Of a stretch of 64,000 bases of DNA, positions 1 through 9,332 are shown one piece after another. Source of the DNA: CAZSRX01 sp964609675 [NCBI: uncultured Bacteroidota bacterium] (lineage in GTDB: Bacteria; CLD3; SB21); assembly GCA_964609675.1 (NCBI GenBank), contig CAZSRX010000008.1:29196-93195 (forward strand). Direction: 5' to 3'. The translations under genes were made by a program, and so were the position numbers. The notes beneath the pieces are model-generated. The model worked only from the letters and a program-made list of their open reading frames with translations. It did not search any database and was not told the origin of the DNA. The first letter of the stretch is position 1; every line of letters begins with the position of its first letter.

Positions 1-1
1 C

Positions 2-1825
2 ATGATGACGGTGATGTATTATATGTATTATTTGCTCGAAAATTACGGTGTCGATGATGAAGTCACTTATTTACTGGATCACCGTCAGTTATGGTTTGTG
101 CCGTGCTGTAATCCGGATGGTTATGAATATAACCGGACGACCAATCCAACGGGCGGGGGTCAATGGCGTAAGAACCGGCGGAATAACGGTGATGGCAGTT
201 ACGGTATCGATTTAAACCGGAATTACGGCACATACAGTTACTGGAATTCTTCCAATGGCGGTTCCAGCACTTCCCCGAGCAGTGATACCTATCGCGGCGT
301 CTCACCGTTTTCCGAACCCGAGAACCAGGCTATACGTGATTTCTGCAATGCACGTCAGTTTAAAACGGCTTTGAATTACCATACTTACAGCAATCTGTTG
401 ATTTATCCCTGGGCATGGATTGATCCCACGCCGACTCCGGATTCGGCTTATTTCAATTACTACTCCAATACGATGGTCCAGTGGAATGGATATGAACCGG
501 GCACGGCAACGACCACCGTCGGTTACGCCGTTCGGGGAAGTTCCGATGATTGGATGTATAATGACTCTGTCGGCGCGCATCCCAAAATTCTTGCCATGAC
601 ACCGGAAGTGGGAACAACGGGTTTCTGGCCGTCACAATCGGAAATATTCCCCCTTGCCGAGGAAAACCTGAAACCGAATTTGTTTTATTCCTTTGTCGCG
701 GGAAAATACGCTAAAGTGAATACGGTCGTTACAAGCAAGGCGACTTATGTGCCCGGCGATTCGGGAACGATTAAAATTCCCGTTCAGAATATCGGCGTTA
801 TTTCCGATATCAGCATGAATTATGATCTCACCACGAATCACACCGGCATCACACTGTACAATACAACAGGAAATCTTTCCCAGACCCAGTTCCGTGAAAT
901 TGACACGATTGTCATTCCCTTCCGGCTGGCGAATGATATCCCTTCCAGTTGCGCGTTCTCCAATCCATTTACCTTGACGCTCGACGGCTCGGTTATTTAT
1001 CGCACAGCCGTCAGCATTCTGGTCGGCAGTCCTACCGCGACCGTGTTATCCGACAACGCTGAGACCGAGACCAACAATTGGAGTACAGCCGGTTCCACAA
1101 ACGGCACCTGGGCAAAAACCGCGAGCCAGTCGCATTCGCCGTCAAATTCCTTTACCGACAGCCCTTCCGGTCAGTACCTGAACAACGCGAACGCGATGAT
1201 GACGTTAATCGGTTCTCTGAATTGTACAAACATTTCCGGAGCGACTTTTAAGTTTTGGGAACGTTACGATACCGAATCGGGTTATGATTACTGCAATGTT
1301 GACATTTCCACTAACGGCGGTTCATCCTGGATAAGCCTGGCAAGATACAGCGGCACCAACACGACGTGGCATGAGCGCAGTTATGATATATCATCCCTGG
1401 TTGCCGGTAAAAATAATGTCAAGATTCGTTTCAAACTGACCAGCGATGGTTATCTCACTGCCGACGGATGGTACGTGGACGATATTCTCATTACCGGTTA
1501 TCAGAGCGCGCCGGTTGTCGGAGTTAATGATAATGAGACTAAACCCGCCGCTTATTCACTGAGTCAGAATTATCCGAATCCTTTCAATCCCTCTACAGTG
1601 ATCAGTTATCAGTTAGCAGTTAACAGTAAAGTGTCGCTGAAGATTTATAACCTGCTCGGACAGGAAGTATGTACGCTGGTTAACGCTCATCAGAAAGCGG
1701 GAACCCATTCCGTGTTCTGGGACGGCACAAATAATCACGGCCATGCCGTCAGCAGCGGGATTTATTTTTATCGTCTGAAAGCGGGCGCATTTACGCAATC
1801 CAGGAAAATGTTACTCGTGAGGTAG
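2..1825 (+). CDS. Secreted M14 zinc carboxypeptidase with T9SS-type sorting domain, 5' truncated by the window edge
   Basis: The 607 visible residues begin inside the peptidase domain; the start codon, signal peptide and first zinc ligands (HxxE) lie upstream of the window. What is visible fits family M14 (carboxypeptidase T/A type): NPDGYEY, an Arg-rich WRKNRRNN, the substrate-site motif GIDLNRNYG, the third zinc-ligand His (residue 127 of the fragment, in NYHTYSN) and the catalytic Glu (residue 202, in MTPEVG). After the catalytic domain come a CARDB-like beta domain (about 235-340), a jelly-roll/MAM-like region (about 350-505, ending GWYVDDILITGY) and a C-terminal FlgD/Por-type sorting domain (about 520-607, NYPNPFNPST to RKMLLVR). 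Expected role: an exported, surface-attached or released metallopeptidase that trims C-terminal residues from external peptides. The next secreted gene starts 4 bases after its stop, so the two may be co-transcribed. Confidence 0.9.
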   Translation: MMTVMYYMYYLLENYGVDDEVTYLLDHRQLWFVPCCNPDGYEYNRTTNPTGGGQWRKNRRNNGDGSYGIDLNRNYGTYSYWNSSNGGSSTSPSSDTYRGVSPFSEPENQAIRDFCNARQFKTALNYHTYSNLLIYPWAWIDPTPTPDSAYFNYYSNTMVQWNGYEPGTATTTVGYAVRGSSDDWMYNDSVGAHPKILAMTPEVGTTGFWPSQSEIFPLAEENLKPNLFYSFVAGKYAKVNTVVTSKATYVPGDSGTIKIPVQNIGVISDISMNYDLTTNHTGITLYNTTGNLSQTQFREIDTIVIPFRLANDIPSSCAFSNPFTLTLDGSVIYRTAVSILVGSPTATVLSDNAETETNNWSTAGSTNGTWAKTASQSHSPSNSFTDSPSGQYLNNANAMMTLIGSLNCTNISGATFKFWERYDTESGYDYCNVDISTNGGSSWISLARYSGTNTTWHERSYDISSLVAGKNNVKIRFKLTSDGYLTADGWYVDDILITGYQSAPVVGVNDNETKPAAYSLSQNYPNPFNPSTVISYQLAVNSKVSLKIYNLLGQEVCTLVNAHQKAGTHSVFWDGTNNHGHAVSSGIYFYRLKAGAFTQSRKMLLVR

Positions 1826-1829
1826 AACG

Positions 1830-3023
1830 ATGAAAAAAATCGGCGTTCTGATTCTGGTCGCGGTATGTAACGCCGCCGCCGTTTATTCGCAGGGAATGCT
1901 CATTAATCACGCATGCGCGGATTTAACAGCTGTTCCGGCCGCGTGGATTGATTCCGCCAAGACAAAACTCAAAGTCACGTATCAGCACACTTCGCACGGC
2001 AGTCAGTTAATCAGCGGGATTAACGCCATCGCAACCACACATGGAGGCGTCTATAACTTTACCAGTTCCGGCTGGGGCATCGATTCGACCGTATTCCTGA
2101 ATGATTACGGCATGCCCGGCGCAAATGATCTGGGCCATAACGGCGATCTGGCATGGCGCGACGCCACGATCAGCGCGCTGAACGACCCGGAATGCAACCG
2201 CAACGTGGTGATGTGGTCCTGGTGCGGCGGCGTCAGCGACAACGACTCGGCGGGCATCTATACGTATCTTAACGCAATGTCCACGCTGGAAGACAGCTTT
2301 CCCGGCGTTAAATTTATTTATATGACTGGCCATCTTGACGGAAGCGGCGTAACCGGAAACCTGAACCGAATGAACAACCTGATTCGAAATTATTGCGCCG
2401 CCAACAATAAAATTTTATTTGATTTTGCCGATATTGAAAGCTACGCGCCGGGTCAACCGCAGAATTACATGGAATGGTGCGGACTGGACGGACTGAATTA
2501 CGACTCGACCTGCAATAACCCGTGGAGCGGGCCTAACTGGGGCGAGCAGTGGGTCGCCCAGCATCCGTCGCATCCATACGTCGCGGACATCGCCGCCTGC
2601 ACCGAATGCGCTCACAGCGACGCGCCGAATCAGGCTAAACTGAATTGCATTTTAAAAGGCAACGCCTTCTGGCATCTCATGGCGCGCCTGGCCGGGTGGA
2701 ATCCTTCGACCACCGATATCCATGATGAAACAACCCGCCTCCCTGAATATGTTTCGCTTTCGCAGAATTTTCCCAATCCGTTCAATCCCTCTACCGTCAT
2801 CGGCTACCAGTTAGCGGTTAGCGGTAAAGTATCGCTGAAGATATATAATCTGCAGGGACAGGTAGTGTGTACGCTGGTCGAAGCTACCCAAAACGCGGGT
2901 TATCATTCTGTGAACTGGGACGGCAGGAATGAGGACGGCCGCGCGGTCAGCAGTGGCATCTATATTTACCGGCTGAAAGCGGGCGCCTTTACCCAATCCA
3001 GGAAAATGACGCTTTTACGTTAA
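1830..3023 (+). CDS. Secreted protein of unknown function with T9SS-type sorting domain
   Basis: 397 residues. A signal peptide is visible (MKKIGVLILVAVCNAAAVYS, likely cleavage near residue 20), and the last ~90 residues are a Por-type sorting domain (NFPNPFNPST ... SRKMTLLR). The middle (about 22-290) is a Cys- and Trp-rich globular domain with TYQHTSHGSQ near its start and YMTGHLDGSG about 115 residues later. This spacing loosely recalls SGNH-type esterases with HHS-G motifs, but I cannot identify a catalytic triad and do not assign a function. It starts 4 bases after the carboxypeptidase stop. Its sorting domain is nearly identical to that of the neighbour, at the DNA level too. Export to the outer membrane/surface by T9SS is inferred. 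Confidence 0.8.
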   Translation: MKKIGVLILVAVCNAAAVYSQGMLINHACADLTAVPAAWIDSAKTKLKVTYQHTSHGSQLISGINAIATTHGGVYNFTSSGWGIDSTVFLNDYGMPGANDLGHNGDLAWRDATISALNDPECNRNVVMWSWCGGVSDNDSAGIYTYLNAMSTLEDSFPGVKFIYMTGHLDGSGVTGNLNRMNNLIRNYCAANNKILFDFADIESYAPGQPQNYMEWCGLDGLNYDSTCNNPWSGPNWGEQWVAQHPSHPYVADIAACTECAHSDAPNQAKLNCILKGNAFWHLMARLAGWNPSTTDIHDETTRLPEYVSLSQNFPNPFNPSTVIGYQLAVSGKVSLKIYNLQGQVVCTLVEATQNAGYHSVNWDGRNEDGRAVSSGIYIYRLKAGAFTQSRKMTLLR

Positions 3024-3386
3024 CGGCGCGTCCATACGCCGCTTGCGTCACGCCTAACCTTTTACGTTCGGCAAAAAATGTAAATACGAACTTGAAGGAC
3101 ACGCGCGAAAAGCTGACGCGCGTATCGCGCAAGATAAAAGAAAAATCGTATCCATCATTATAAGAGCCGGTAGGTCATACGAAGGATGCGATAGACCCGA
3201 GTGGGTATAGGATTCTATTTTGAGTAAGCCAGTGAAGAACGCATCGCGCGCGGCGAATGTTAATGTTGGCCTCAAAATACCGCTAATCGCGCCTATCGAT
3301 TTTTTTCAAAAATTCCTTGTGCTTATCGATACTTTTGTATATTATCCCCCGCTTGATTAAAAAACGTATCAAAAATACAGAATGGC
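3024..3386. other. 363-base intergenic region without a convincing gene
   Basis: No frame here has coding character; the longest minus frame (73 codons) shows no recognisable domain. The first ~270 bases are GC-rich with CGCG clusters, including a perfect 7-bp hairpin (3101-3107 pairing with 3117-3123, loop of 9) that has no T-tract and so is not an obvious terminator. The last ~90 bases are AT-rich and lead into typA. A weak promoter candidate is TTGTGC (3317-3322) and TATATT (3338-3343), with a short spacer of 15. The block could be degenerate mobile or repetitive DNA or a structured RNA; nothing in the window decides this. Confidence 0.4.
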
Positions 3387-5267
3387 ATGACGGATACCGC
3401 TGAAATAACCAAAACCATTACCCGGGATGATATCCGCAACATCGCGATCATCGCGCATGTGGATCACGGTAAGACCACGCTGGTGGACCGTATGCTCCAG
3501 CAGAGCGGCACGGAACGGGAAAGTCTGAAAATCACGGAGCGGGTGATGGATTCCAACGACCTCGAACGCGAGCGCGGTATCACGATTCTCGCCAAGAATA
3601 CCTCCGTGCATTACAAAGGCGTCAAGATTAATATCGTGGATACGCCGGGCCACGCAGACTTCGGCGGCGAGGTGGAACGCATCCTGAAAATGGTGGACGG
3701 CGTACTGCTGCTGGTGGACGCGTTCGACGGCCCGATGCCTCAAACCAAGTTCGTCCTGCGCAAATCGCTGGCCTTAAACCTGACGCCGATCGTTGTCATC
3801 AATAAAATCGACCGTCCCGACGCGCGCCCGCATCAGGTGCTCGACGAGGTGTTCAGCTTATTCCTCGAACTCGGCGCGAATGACGAGCAATTGGACTTTG
3901 CGACCGTTTACGCTTCGGCCAAGCATGGGGTGGCGATGCGCGAAATCGACGACGACAGCGCAACATTACAGCCTCTGTTTGAGACGATCATCGAGCGCGT
4001 GCCGAAACCCCTCGGCGACCGGTTCTCCCCCTTTCAGCTGCTGGTGGCGAATATCGATTACTCCGATTTCCTCGGGCGCATCGCTATCGGACGCATCACG
4101 CGCGGCGCGGTGGGCGTCAATCAGCCGGTCACCGTGATTAAAAAAGACGGCGCGACTTATAACAGCAAAGTCGTCAAACTGTACCGTTTTGAACGGTTGC
4201 AGCGCCAGGAAACCGAACACGCCTACGCCGGCGAGATTGTCGCCATCGCGGGCATCGAAGAAATCGAAATCGGCGAAACCATCAGCGACCCGAATCATCC
4301 CGAACCGCTCGATCCGATTCATGTGGACGAACCGACAATCAGCATGAATTTCATCGTCAACAACTCGCCGTTTGCCGGGCAGGAAGGCAAATTCGTCACC
4401 TCCCGTCATCTGCGCGAGCGCCTCTACAAAGAAACGCTTTCCAATCTCGCCCTGCGCGTCGAAGACACCGACAGCATGGACACGCTCAAGGTTTCCGGAC
4501 GCGGCGAATTGCATCTGTGCATACTCATCGAGACCATGCGCCGCGAGGGCTATGAATTCCAGGTGTCGCGACCCGAAGTGATCATGAAGAAAGTGGACGG
4601 CCAGTGGCATGAACCCGTCGAACACCTGATGATCGACGTCCCTGAGGATTATATGGGCGTGGTCATTGAGAAACTCGGCAAGCGTAAGGCGGAAATGAAA
4701 AATCTGGTTCATCTGGAGCATCATCAGGTGCGCATGGAATTTCTCATTCCAGCGCGCGGGCTCATTGGGTACCGCAGTGAATTCCTCACCGACACCCGCG
4801 GCACCGGTGTGATGCATCACGTGTTTTACGATTACGCGCCGTTTAAAGGCGAACTGCCCGGGCGCACAACCGGCGTCATGATCTCCATGGAAGCCACCGA
4901 GACCGTCGCCTACGCCATGTGGAACCTGCAGGAACGCGGACGGTTGATCGTTCCGCCTCAGGTTAAAGTTTACGAAGGCATGATTGTCGGCGAACATTCG
5001 CGGGAGAATGATATCGTGGTCAACGTCGGCAAGGGCAAGAAACTTACCAACATGCGCGCTTCCGGTTCCGACGAAGCCGTGCGGCTGGATCCGATTCGGC
5101 CCATGAGTCTCGAGGAATACATCGGCTTCATCAACGACGATGAACTGGTGGAAATCACGCCGCTCAGCCTGCGTCTCCGGAAAAAAATACTTAAAGAACC
5201 CGATCGCCGGAAAGCAGAACGTAAAATCCGCAATCTTGCCCAGCAGGAAAACACCAATCAGGAATAA
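3387..5267 (+). CDS. typA: Ribosome-associated translational GTPase TypA/BipA
   Basis: 626 residues, the normal length for the family. The G domain shows AHVDHGKT (23-30), the switch I region ERERGIT (about 60-66), DTPGH (85-89) and NKID (139-142). It is followed by the EF-G-like domain II, domains III/V and the TypA-specific C-terminal domain ([19 protein letters not shown], then [13 protein letters not shown]). TypA is a ribosome-binding GTPase of the EF-G/LepA class involved in stress adaptation and 50S assembly. The ATG at 3387 is chosen because it leads straight into the conserved N terminus; an ATG at 3382 is out of frame. No strong Shine-Dalgarno is visible. ffh begins 14 bases after the stop, so the two are probably one transcript. 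Confidence 0.97.
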   Translation: MTDTAEITKTITRDDIRNIAIIAHVDHGKTTLVDRMLQQSGTERESLKITERVMDSNDLERERGITILAKNTSVHYKGVKINIVDTPGHADFGGEVERILKMVDGVLLLVDAFDGPMPQTKFVLRKSLALNLTPIVVINKIDRPDARPHQVLDEVFSLFLELGANDEQLDFATVYASAKHGVAMREIDDDSATLQPLFETIIERVPKPLGDRFSPFQLLVANIDYSDFLGRIAIGRITRGAVGVNQPVTVIKKDGATYNSKVVKLYRFERLQRQETEHAYAGEIVAIAGIEEIEIGETISDPNHPEPLDPIHVDEPTISMNFIVNNSPFAGQEGKFVTSRHLRERLYKETLSNLALRVEDTDSMDTLKVSGRGELHLCILIETMRREGYEFQVSRPEVIMKKVDGQWHEPVEHLMIDVPEDYMGVVIEKLGKRKAEMKNLVHLEHHQVRMEFLIPARGLIGYRSEFLTDTRGTGVMHHVFYDYAPFKGELPGRTTGVMISMEATETVAYAMWNLQERGRLIVPPQVKVYEGMIVGEHSRENDIVVNVGKGKKLTNMRASGSDEAVRLDPIRPMSLEEYIGFINDDELVEITPLSLRLRKKILKEPDRRKAERKIRNLAQQENTNQE

Positions 5268-5281
5268 TTCAAGTATCCATC

Positions 5282-6619
5282 ATGTTTAACGACCTGACCA
5301 GTAAACTCGAAAACGTATTCCGCAAACTCAGCGGCCGCGCGGTCCTCAGCGAAAAGAACATTCAGGATGCCTTGCAGGAAATCCGGATAGCTCTGCTGGA
5401 AGCCGACGTCAATTACAAGGTCGTCAAAGCCTTCATAGACAAAGCCACGGAGAAAGCGCTCGGCCAGGACGTGCTGAAGAGCGTGAGCCCCACGCAGCAG
5501 ATGGTCAAAGTCGTGTACGACGAACTGGTGGATACTCTCGGCGGCCAGAACGCCCCGCTGCGTTTCGGCGGCCTGCCGCCCAGCGTGATTATGGTTGTCG
5601 GCCTTCAGGGCTCCGGCAAGACCACGTTTTGCGGCAAGCTCGCGCGGTATCTCATTAAAAAAGGCAAACGTCCCCTGCTCGTCGCCGCCGACGTCTATCG
5701 TCCGGCCGCAGCCGAACAACTAAAAATTCTTGGCGAGTCGCTGGAACTGCGGACGTTCACGCCGGAACAGGCTCAAAGCAACGATCCGGTTGCTATCTGT
5801 TTCGAGTCCATTACTTTTGCGCGTCAGCACAGCTGCGACGTGGCGATTCTGGACACCGCCGGACGCCTCCACATTGACGAAACCCTGATGCAGGAAATCC
5901 GCCGAATCAAGGAACGGACCAAACCGAACGAAATTCTGTTTGTCGCGGACGGCATGACCGGCCAGGATGCCGTGAATACCGCCAAAGTCTTCGCGGATCA
6001 AATGGATTTTGACGGCGTGGTGCTCACCAAATTAGACGGCGACGCGCGCGGCGGCGCAGCGCTTTCCATCCGCAGCGTTACCGGCAAGCCGATCAAGTTC
6101 ATCGGCACCGGCGAAAAACTCGATGCCCTTGAGGAATTCCATCCCGATCGTATGGCCTCCCGCATTCTTGGCATGGGCGATATTGTCTCACTCGTCGAGA
6201 AAGCTCAGGAAACCATCGACATGGAAAAAGCCCGAGCCCTCGAGGAAAAATTCCTTAAAAACGAATTCAACTTAGAGGACTTTGCCGAACAACTTAAACA
6301 AATCAAAAAGCTCGGTTCCCTGGAGAGCATTCTGGGGATGATTCCCGGCATCGGCAGTAAAATCCGTAACCTGAATATTGACGATAAAACCCTTCTGCAT
6401 ATGCAGGCCATAGTATCGTCCATGACGCCGCAGGAACGCCATCGGCCTCAAATCATTGACGGACGCCGAAGACTGCGTATCGCCCGGGGCAGCGGCACCT
6501 CCGTCCAGGAAGTCAACCGCCTGCTCAAGCAGTTCTCCGACATGCAGAAAATGATGAAAAAGATGGGAAAACTGAATCCGGCCGAGATTATGCGGATGAT
6601 GCAATCCGGTATGCGGTAA
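5282..6619 (+). CDS. ffh: Signal recognition particle GTPase Ffh (SRP54)
   Basis: 445 residues with the full SRP54 layout: N-terminal helical bundle, G domain with P-loop GLQGSGKTT (around 107-115), DTAGRL (around 190), TKLDGDARGG (around 249), and a Met-rich M domain from about 325 to the end (for example MQKMMKKMGK and MRMMQSGMR). Ffh with its 4.5S/SRP RNA binds signal sequences on ribosomes and delivers them to FtsY at the membrane. I saw no SRP RNA gene in this window. It lies between typA and the rpsP operon; the 90-base AT-rich gap after it holds a promoter candidate for rpsP. Confidence 0.97.
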   Translation: MFNDLTSKLENVFRKLSGRAVLSEKNIQDALQEIRIALLEADVNYKVVKAFIDKATEKALGQDVLKSVSPTQQMVKVVYDELVDTLGGQNAPLRFGGLPPSVIMVVGLQGSGKTTFCGKLARYLIKKGKRPLLVAADVYRPAAAEQLKILGESLELRTFTPEQAQSNDPVAICFESITFARQHSCDVAILDTAGRLHIDETLMQEIRRIKERTKPNEILFVADGMTGQDAVNTAKVFADQMDFDGVVLTKLDGDARGGAALSIRSVTGKPIKFIGTGEKLDALEEFHPDRMASRILGMGDIVSLVEKAQETIDMEKARALEEKFLKNEFNLEDFAEQLKQIKKLGSLESILGMIPGIGSKIRNLNIDDKTLLHMQAIVSSMTPQERHRPQIIDGRRRLRIARGSGTSVQEVNRLLKQFSDMQKMMKKMGKLNPAEIMRMMQSGMR

Positions 6620-6638
6620 AAAGCCTTGTAAAAAAAAA

Positions 6639-6667
6639 TTGATTATAAGTAAAATTTTAAATAAATT
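6639..6667 (+). promoter_or_regulatory. Putative sigma70-type promoter for the rpsP operon
   Basis: TTGATT (6639-6644), a 17-base spacer and TAAATT (6662-6667) lie in an AT-rich gap about 50 bases before rpsP. The same two hexamers with the same spacing occur upstream of the 2-oxoacid oxidoreductase genes (14126-14154). Base composition makes a chance match possible. Confidence 0.4.
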
Positions 6668-6715
6668 TATTATTAATAAAATACTATAAACCAATTAAAC
6701 GGGAGGTATTTGAAC

Positions 6716-7123
6716 TTGGTTAAACTCAGAATGCAAAGGGCTGGAAAGACGAATCGGCCGTTTTACAAAATAGTGGCGGCCCACAGCACCCGGAAACGGG
6801 ACGGCGATTTTATAGAAAAAATCGGTACGTATAACACACTCACCGTGCCGGCCACTGTGGTTGTTGACGAAACCAAAGCGCTGAAATGGCTGCAGAAAGG
6901 CGCCCAGCCTACGGAAACTGTCCGCAGCATACTCCGTAAACTCGGCGTGCTCCACCGCGCCCGCCTGATTGCGCGCAAGCTGTCGCCCGAGCAGATTCAG
7001 ACTGAAATGGATAACTGGAAAATGAAGCAGGCGGCCAAAGCGGAAGCCAAACGCGTTAAGAAAACCAAGGCCATCAAGAAGAAAACCGAAAAACCGGCTG
7101 ATGCCGCACCGGCGGAGGCTTGA
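6716..7123 (+). CDS. rpsP: 30S ribosomal protein S16
   Basis: 135 residues from a TTG start. The N terminus MVKLRMQRAGKTNRPFY and the following HSTRKRDGDFIEKIGTYN are diagnostic of S16; the last ~50 residues are a Lys/Ala-rich extension beyond the conserved core (S16 is often 80-90 residues). TTG at 6716 is preferred over TTG at 6710 because the GGGAGG at 6701-6706 is then 9 bases away instead of 3, and because S16 proteins usually begin MV-[KR]-[IL]-R. It is the first gene of the classical rpsP-khpA-rimM-trmD-rplS operon. S16 is an early-assembling 16S rRNA-binding protein of the small subunit. Confidence 0.95.
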   Translation: MVKLRMQRAGKTNRPFYKIVAAHSTRKRDGDFIEKIGTYNTLTVPATVVVDETKALKWLQKGAQPTETVRSILRKLGVLHRARLIARKLSPEQIQTEMDNWKMKQAAKAEAKRVKKTKAIKKKTEKPADAAPAEA

Positions 7124-7190
7124 TTATTTACCTATGGCGATGAACCTTAACGGAACCTGAACATCTAACCCAAACGCGGGAGGAATGGCG

Positions 7191-7421
7191 ATGCAGAACT
7201 TCATCGAATTCATCGTGAAACATCTGGTTGATAAACCCGAAGAAGTGACCGTAAAGGAAGTAGAGGGCGAACGGGTTACGGTTTACGAACTGAGGGTCGG
7301 TCACGGCGATCTCGGCAAGGTCATCGGACGGCGCGGACAAAACGCTAAAGCTCTCCGAACGCTGCTTTCAGCCGCGGCTGCGCGCTCGGGAAAACGGAGC
7401 GTCCTTGAAATCCTGGAATAA
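7191..7421 (+). CDS. khpA: KH-domain RNA-binding protein KhpA
   Basis: 76 residues consisting of a single KH domain with the GxxG loop in VIGRRGQNAKALRTL. The start at 7191 (MQNFIEFIVKHLVDKP) leaves 7 bases after GGGAGG (7178-7183); the ATG at 7185 would leave one base and is unlikely. KhpA-type proteins bind RNA, often with KhpB/Jag, and influence cell size and sRNA function in other bacteria. Its position between rpsP and rimM is the standard one. A 92-base gap with no obvious signals precedes rimM. Confidence 0.92.
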   Translation: MQNFIEFIVKHLVDKPEEVTVKEVEGERVTVYELRVGHGDLGKVIGRRGQNAKALRTLLSAAAARSGKRSVLEILE

Positions 7422-7513
7422 CTTTCCGGAGCGGCGGGCCTTGCGACATTCGCTCGCCCAACCGCTGATAGCCTTTTCAAACCTGTCGGGCCGACGGTAT
7501 AGGAAATGGTAAC

Positions 7514-8038
7514 GTGACATTATACCGTATCGCCAAAATCCTGAAGAGTCACGGCGTCCGGGGTGAACTGAAAATACTGCCTCTGACGCCTTATTTATCG
7601 GCTATCGATACCGAAGCCGAGTTTTATCTGGAATGCGGAAACCGGACAACCAGGCCCGTCCGCATCCGCAACCTGAACCAGCAGGCCACAATGACTCTTT
7701 TAGAGTTATCCGGAGTGGAAAGCCGCGAAGAAGCCGACGCGCTCAAAGACTGCTATCTGTGCGCGTATAAAGAGCAACTGCCGGCATTATCGGCGGATGA
7801 ATATTATGTGTACGAACTGGTTGGTTGCCGGGTCACGGATACCTCCGGTCAATTACTGGGTACCGCGGCCGAAATACAATCCGGCACGGCGCAGGACCTG
7901 ATGGTTGTCACCACGCCGGAAAATAAAACATTTTCAGTGCCTCTGGTCAGGGCCTTTATAAAAAAAATCGACATGGAAAAAAAAATGATTATCATTGAAC
8001 CCATACCCGGATTGCTGAGCGAACCGGAAACGGCATAA
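7514..8038 (+). CDS. rimM: Ribosome maturation factor RimM
   Basis: 174 residues. The N-terminal RimM beta-barrel carries KILKSHGVRGELKILP; the C-terminal PRC-barrel region carries YYVYELVGCRVTDTSGQLLGT and VPLVRAFIKKIDMEKKMIIIEP. RimM binds S19 and assists maturation of the 30S head. The start is a GTG preceded by an AGGAAA-like sequence around 7501; it gives the usual N terminus (TLYRIAKI). Followed by trmD after 18 bases, as in most bacteria. Confidence 0.95.
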   Translation: MTLYRIAKILKSHGVRGELKILPLTPYLSAIDTEAEFYLECGNRTTRPVRIRNLNQQATMTLLELSGVESREEADALKDCYLCAYKEQLPALSADEYYVYELVGCRVTDTSGQLLGTAAEIQSGTAQDLMVVTTPENKTFSVPLVRAFIKKIDMEKKMIIIEPIPGLLSEPETA

Positions 8039-8056
8039 ACCAATTCTTGCGTGCGT

Positions 8057-8773
8057 ATGAAAATTGATGTCATCACCGCTTTCCCTAAACTGATCACGGA
8101 CATAGCCCGCTACAGCATGCTTGCCCGGGCGATTCGTCAGGACCTGGTGCGCTTAGACGCTCATGACCTGCGCGATTATACGGAAGACAGGCACCGGACA
8201 ATCGATGACACGCCCTACGGCGGCGGCGGGGGCATGATTCTGAAGCCGGAACCGGTGTTTCTTTGCGTGGAGCATCTTTTTGAACTGCCGCCGCTTCAGG
8301 CGCACGACCACATCCGTCCGCACCTGCCGCCGGACACCGAAGTGCTGCTGATGACCCCTAAAGGCGAAACGTTTTCACAGAAACTCGCAACCGAACTGTC
8401 GCTAAAACAGCGGCTGGTTTTCGTCTGCGGTCATTATAAGGGCATCGACGAACGCGTGGCCGAAAAATTAATTACCCGTTTTGTCTCCATCGGCGATTTC
8501 GTAAGCACCGGCGGCGAACTGCCCGCTATGCTCATGATTGACGCCATCGTACGGCTGATTCCCGGCGTTCTGCACGACTCCGAATCCGCCCTTACGGACT
8601 CCTTTCAGGATGACCGGCTGGATTGCGCCTATTATACCCGTCCTGAAAATTTTCGTGGCATGTTTGTCCCAAATGTATTATTATCCGGCAACCATCAGGA
8701 AATCAAAACCTGGCGGGAAGAACAGAAATGGCAATTAACCCGAAAGTACCGGCCGGATATTATACCGGCTTAA
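8057..8773 (+). CDS. trmD: tRNA (guanine-37-N1)-methyltransferase TrmD
   Basis: 238 residues from ATG 8057 (MKIDVITAFPKL); an in-frame GTG two codons earlier (8051) would only add MR. Motifs of the SPOUT trefoil-knot enzyme are intact: DDTPYGGGGGMILKPEP, FVCGHYKGIDERV, and SIGDFVSTGGELPAMLMIDA, which forms the AdoMet-binding knot. The C-terminal domain contains YTRPENFRGMFVPNVLLSGNH, the tRNA-recognition part. It methylates G37 next to the anticodon of a subset of tRNAs to prevent +1 frameshifting. Acts as part of the rpsP operon. Confidence 0.96.
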   Translation: MKIDVITAFPKLITDIARYSMLARAIRQDLVRLDAHDLRDYTEDRHRTIDDTPYGGGGGMILKPEPVFLCVEHLFELPPLQAHDHIRPHLPPDTEVLLMTPKGETFSQKLATELSLKQRLVFVCGHYKGIDERVAEKLITRFVSIGDFVSTGGELPAMLMIDAIVRLIPGVLHDSESALTDSFQDDRLDCAYYTRPENFRGMFVPNVLLSGNHQEIKTWREEQKWQLTRKYRPDIIPA

Positions 8774-8817
8774 ACCAACGGCTATGTTAAAATAATTACC
8801 ATAAGGAGATACGATCT

Positions 8818-9201
8818 ATGAACAAGGTTGATGTGCTTACCGCTTACCAGCTGCGCAACGACATTCCGGATTTCAGTTACGGCGACACGATTGCCGTTCA
8901 AATCAAAGTCATCGAGGGCGACAAGGAACGCCTGCAGACGTTCGAGGGCATTGTGATTCAGAAACGCGGCAGCGGTATCCAGGAAACTTTCACCGTACGC
9001 AAGATTTCCAACGGGGTGGGCGTGGAACGCGTGTTTTTAAAACATTCCCCCCGCATTGCCTCGGTTAAAATCATCAAGAAAGGCCGCGTACGCCGGGCGA
9101 AACTCTATTACCTCCGCGGCCGCAAGGGCAAACACGCCCGCGTATCGGAACTGGTTATACCGGTCACGGAAACTCCCGCGCCGGAAGTCGCCGAAAAATA
9201 A
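8818..9201 (+). CDS. rplS: 50S ribosomal protein L19
   Basis: 127 residues. The L19 signature is plain: [50 protein letters not shown], and the [14 protein letters not shown] tail followed by ~20 extra residues. The AAGGAGA about 9 bases before the ATG is a strong ribosome binding site. L19 sits at the 30S-50S interface. Last gene of the rpsP operon; a strong terminator follows. Confidence 0.97.
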   Translation: MNKVDVLTAYQLRNDIPDFSYGDTIAVQIKVIEGDKERLQTFEGIVIQKRGSGIQETFTVRKISNGVGVERVFLKHSPRIASVKIIKKGRVRRAKLYYLRGRKGKHARVSELVIPVTETPAPEVAEK

Positions 9202-9225
9202 CCGCATTTATCTGCGAATGGAAAC

Positions 9226-9256
9226 AAGGGTATGTTTAGTCATACCCTTTTTTTTT
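9226..9256 (+). terminator. Rho-independent terminator after rplS
   Basis: A perfect 9-bp stem, AAGGGTATG (9226-9234) and CATACCCTT (9241-9249), with a 6-base loop and a following T-run to about 9256. It closes the rpsP-rplS operon. Confidence 0.92.
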
Positions 9257-9332
9257 CGCAACCGTTTTGGCGGCGGGCACGGCAACACTTGTTCCGGCTC
9301 TCATTGACCTATTATCAAAAGGCGAATCAAGC

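Noticed and set aside
3040-3060. CGCCTAACC resembling one core of an integron attC site, also at 63845-63853
   Set aside because: No partner GTTRRRY/RYYYAAC core at 60-140 bases with complementary arms, no cassette gene and no integrase in the window.
3966-4997. 343-codon minus-strand frame opposite typA
   Set aside because: Antisense to a fully conserved gene; composition follows codon bias of typA.
9267-9332. Upstream extension of the prenyltransferase gene
   Set aside because: The extra 22 residues are not family-like, and the ATG at 9333 has an upstream AAAGGCG.
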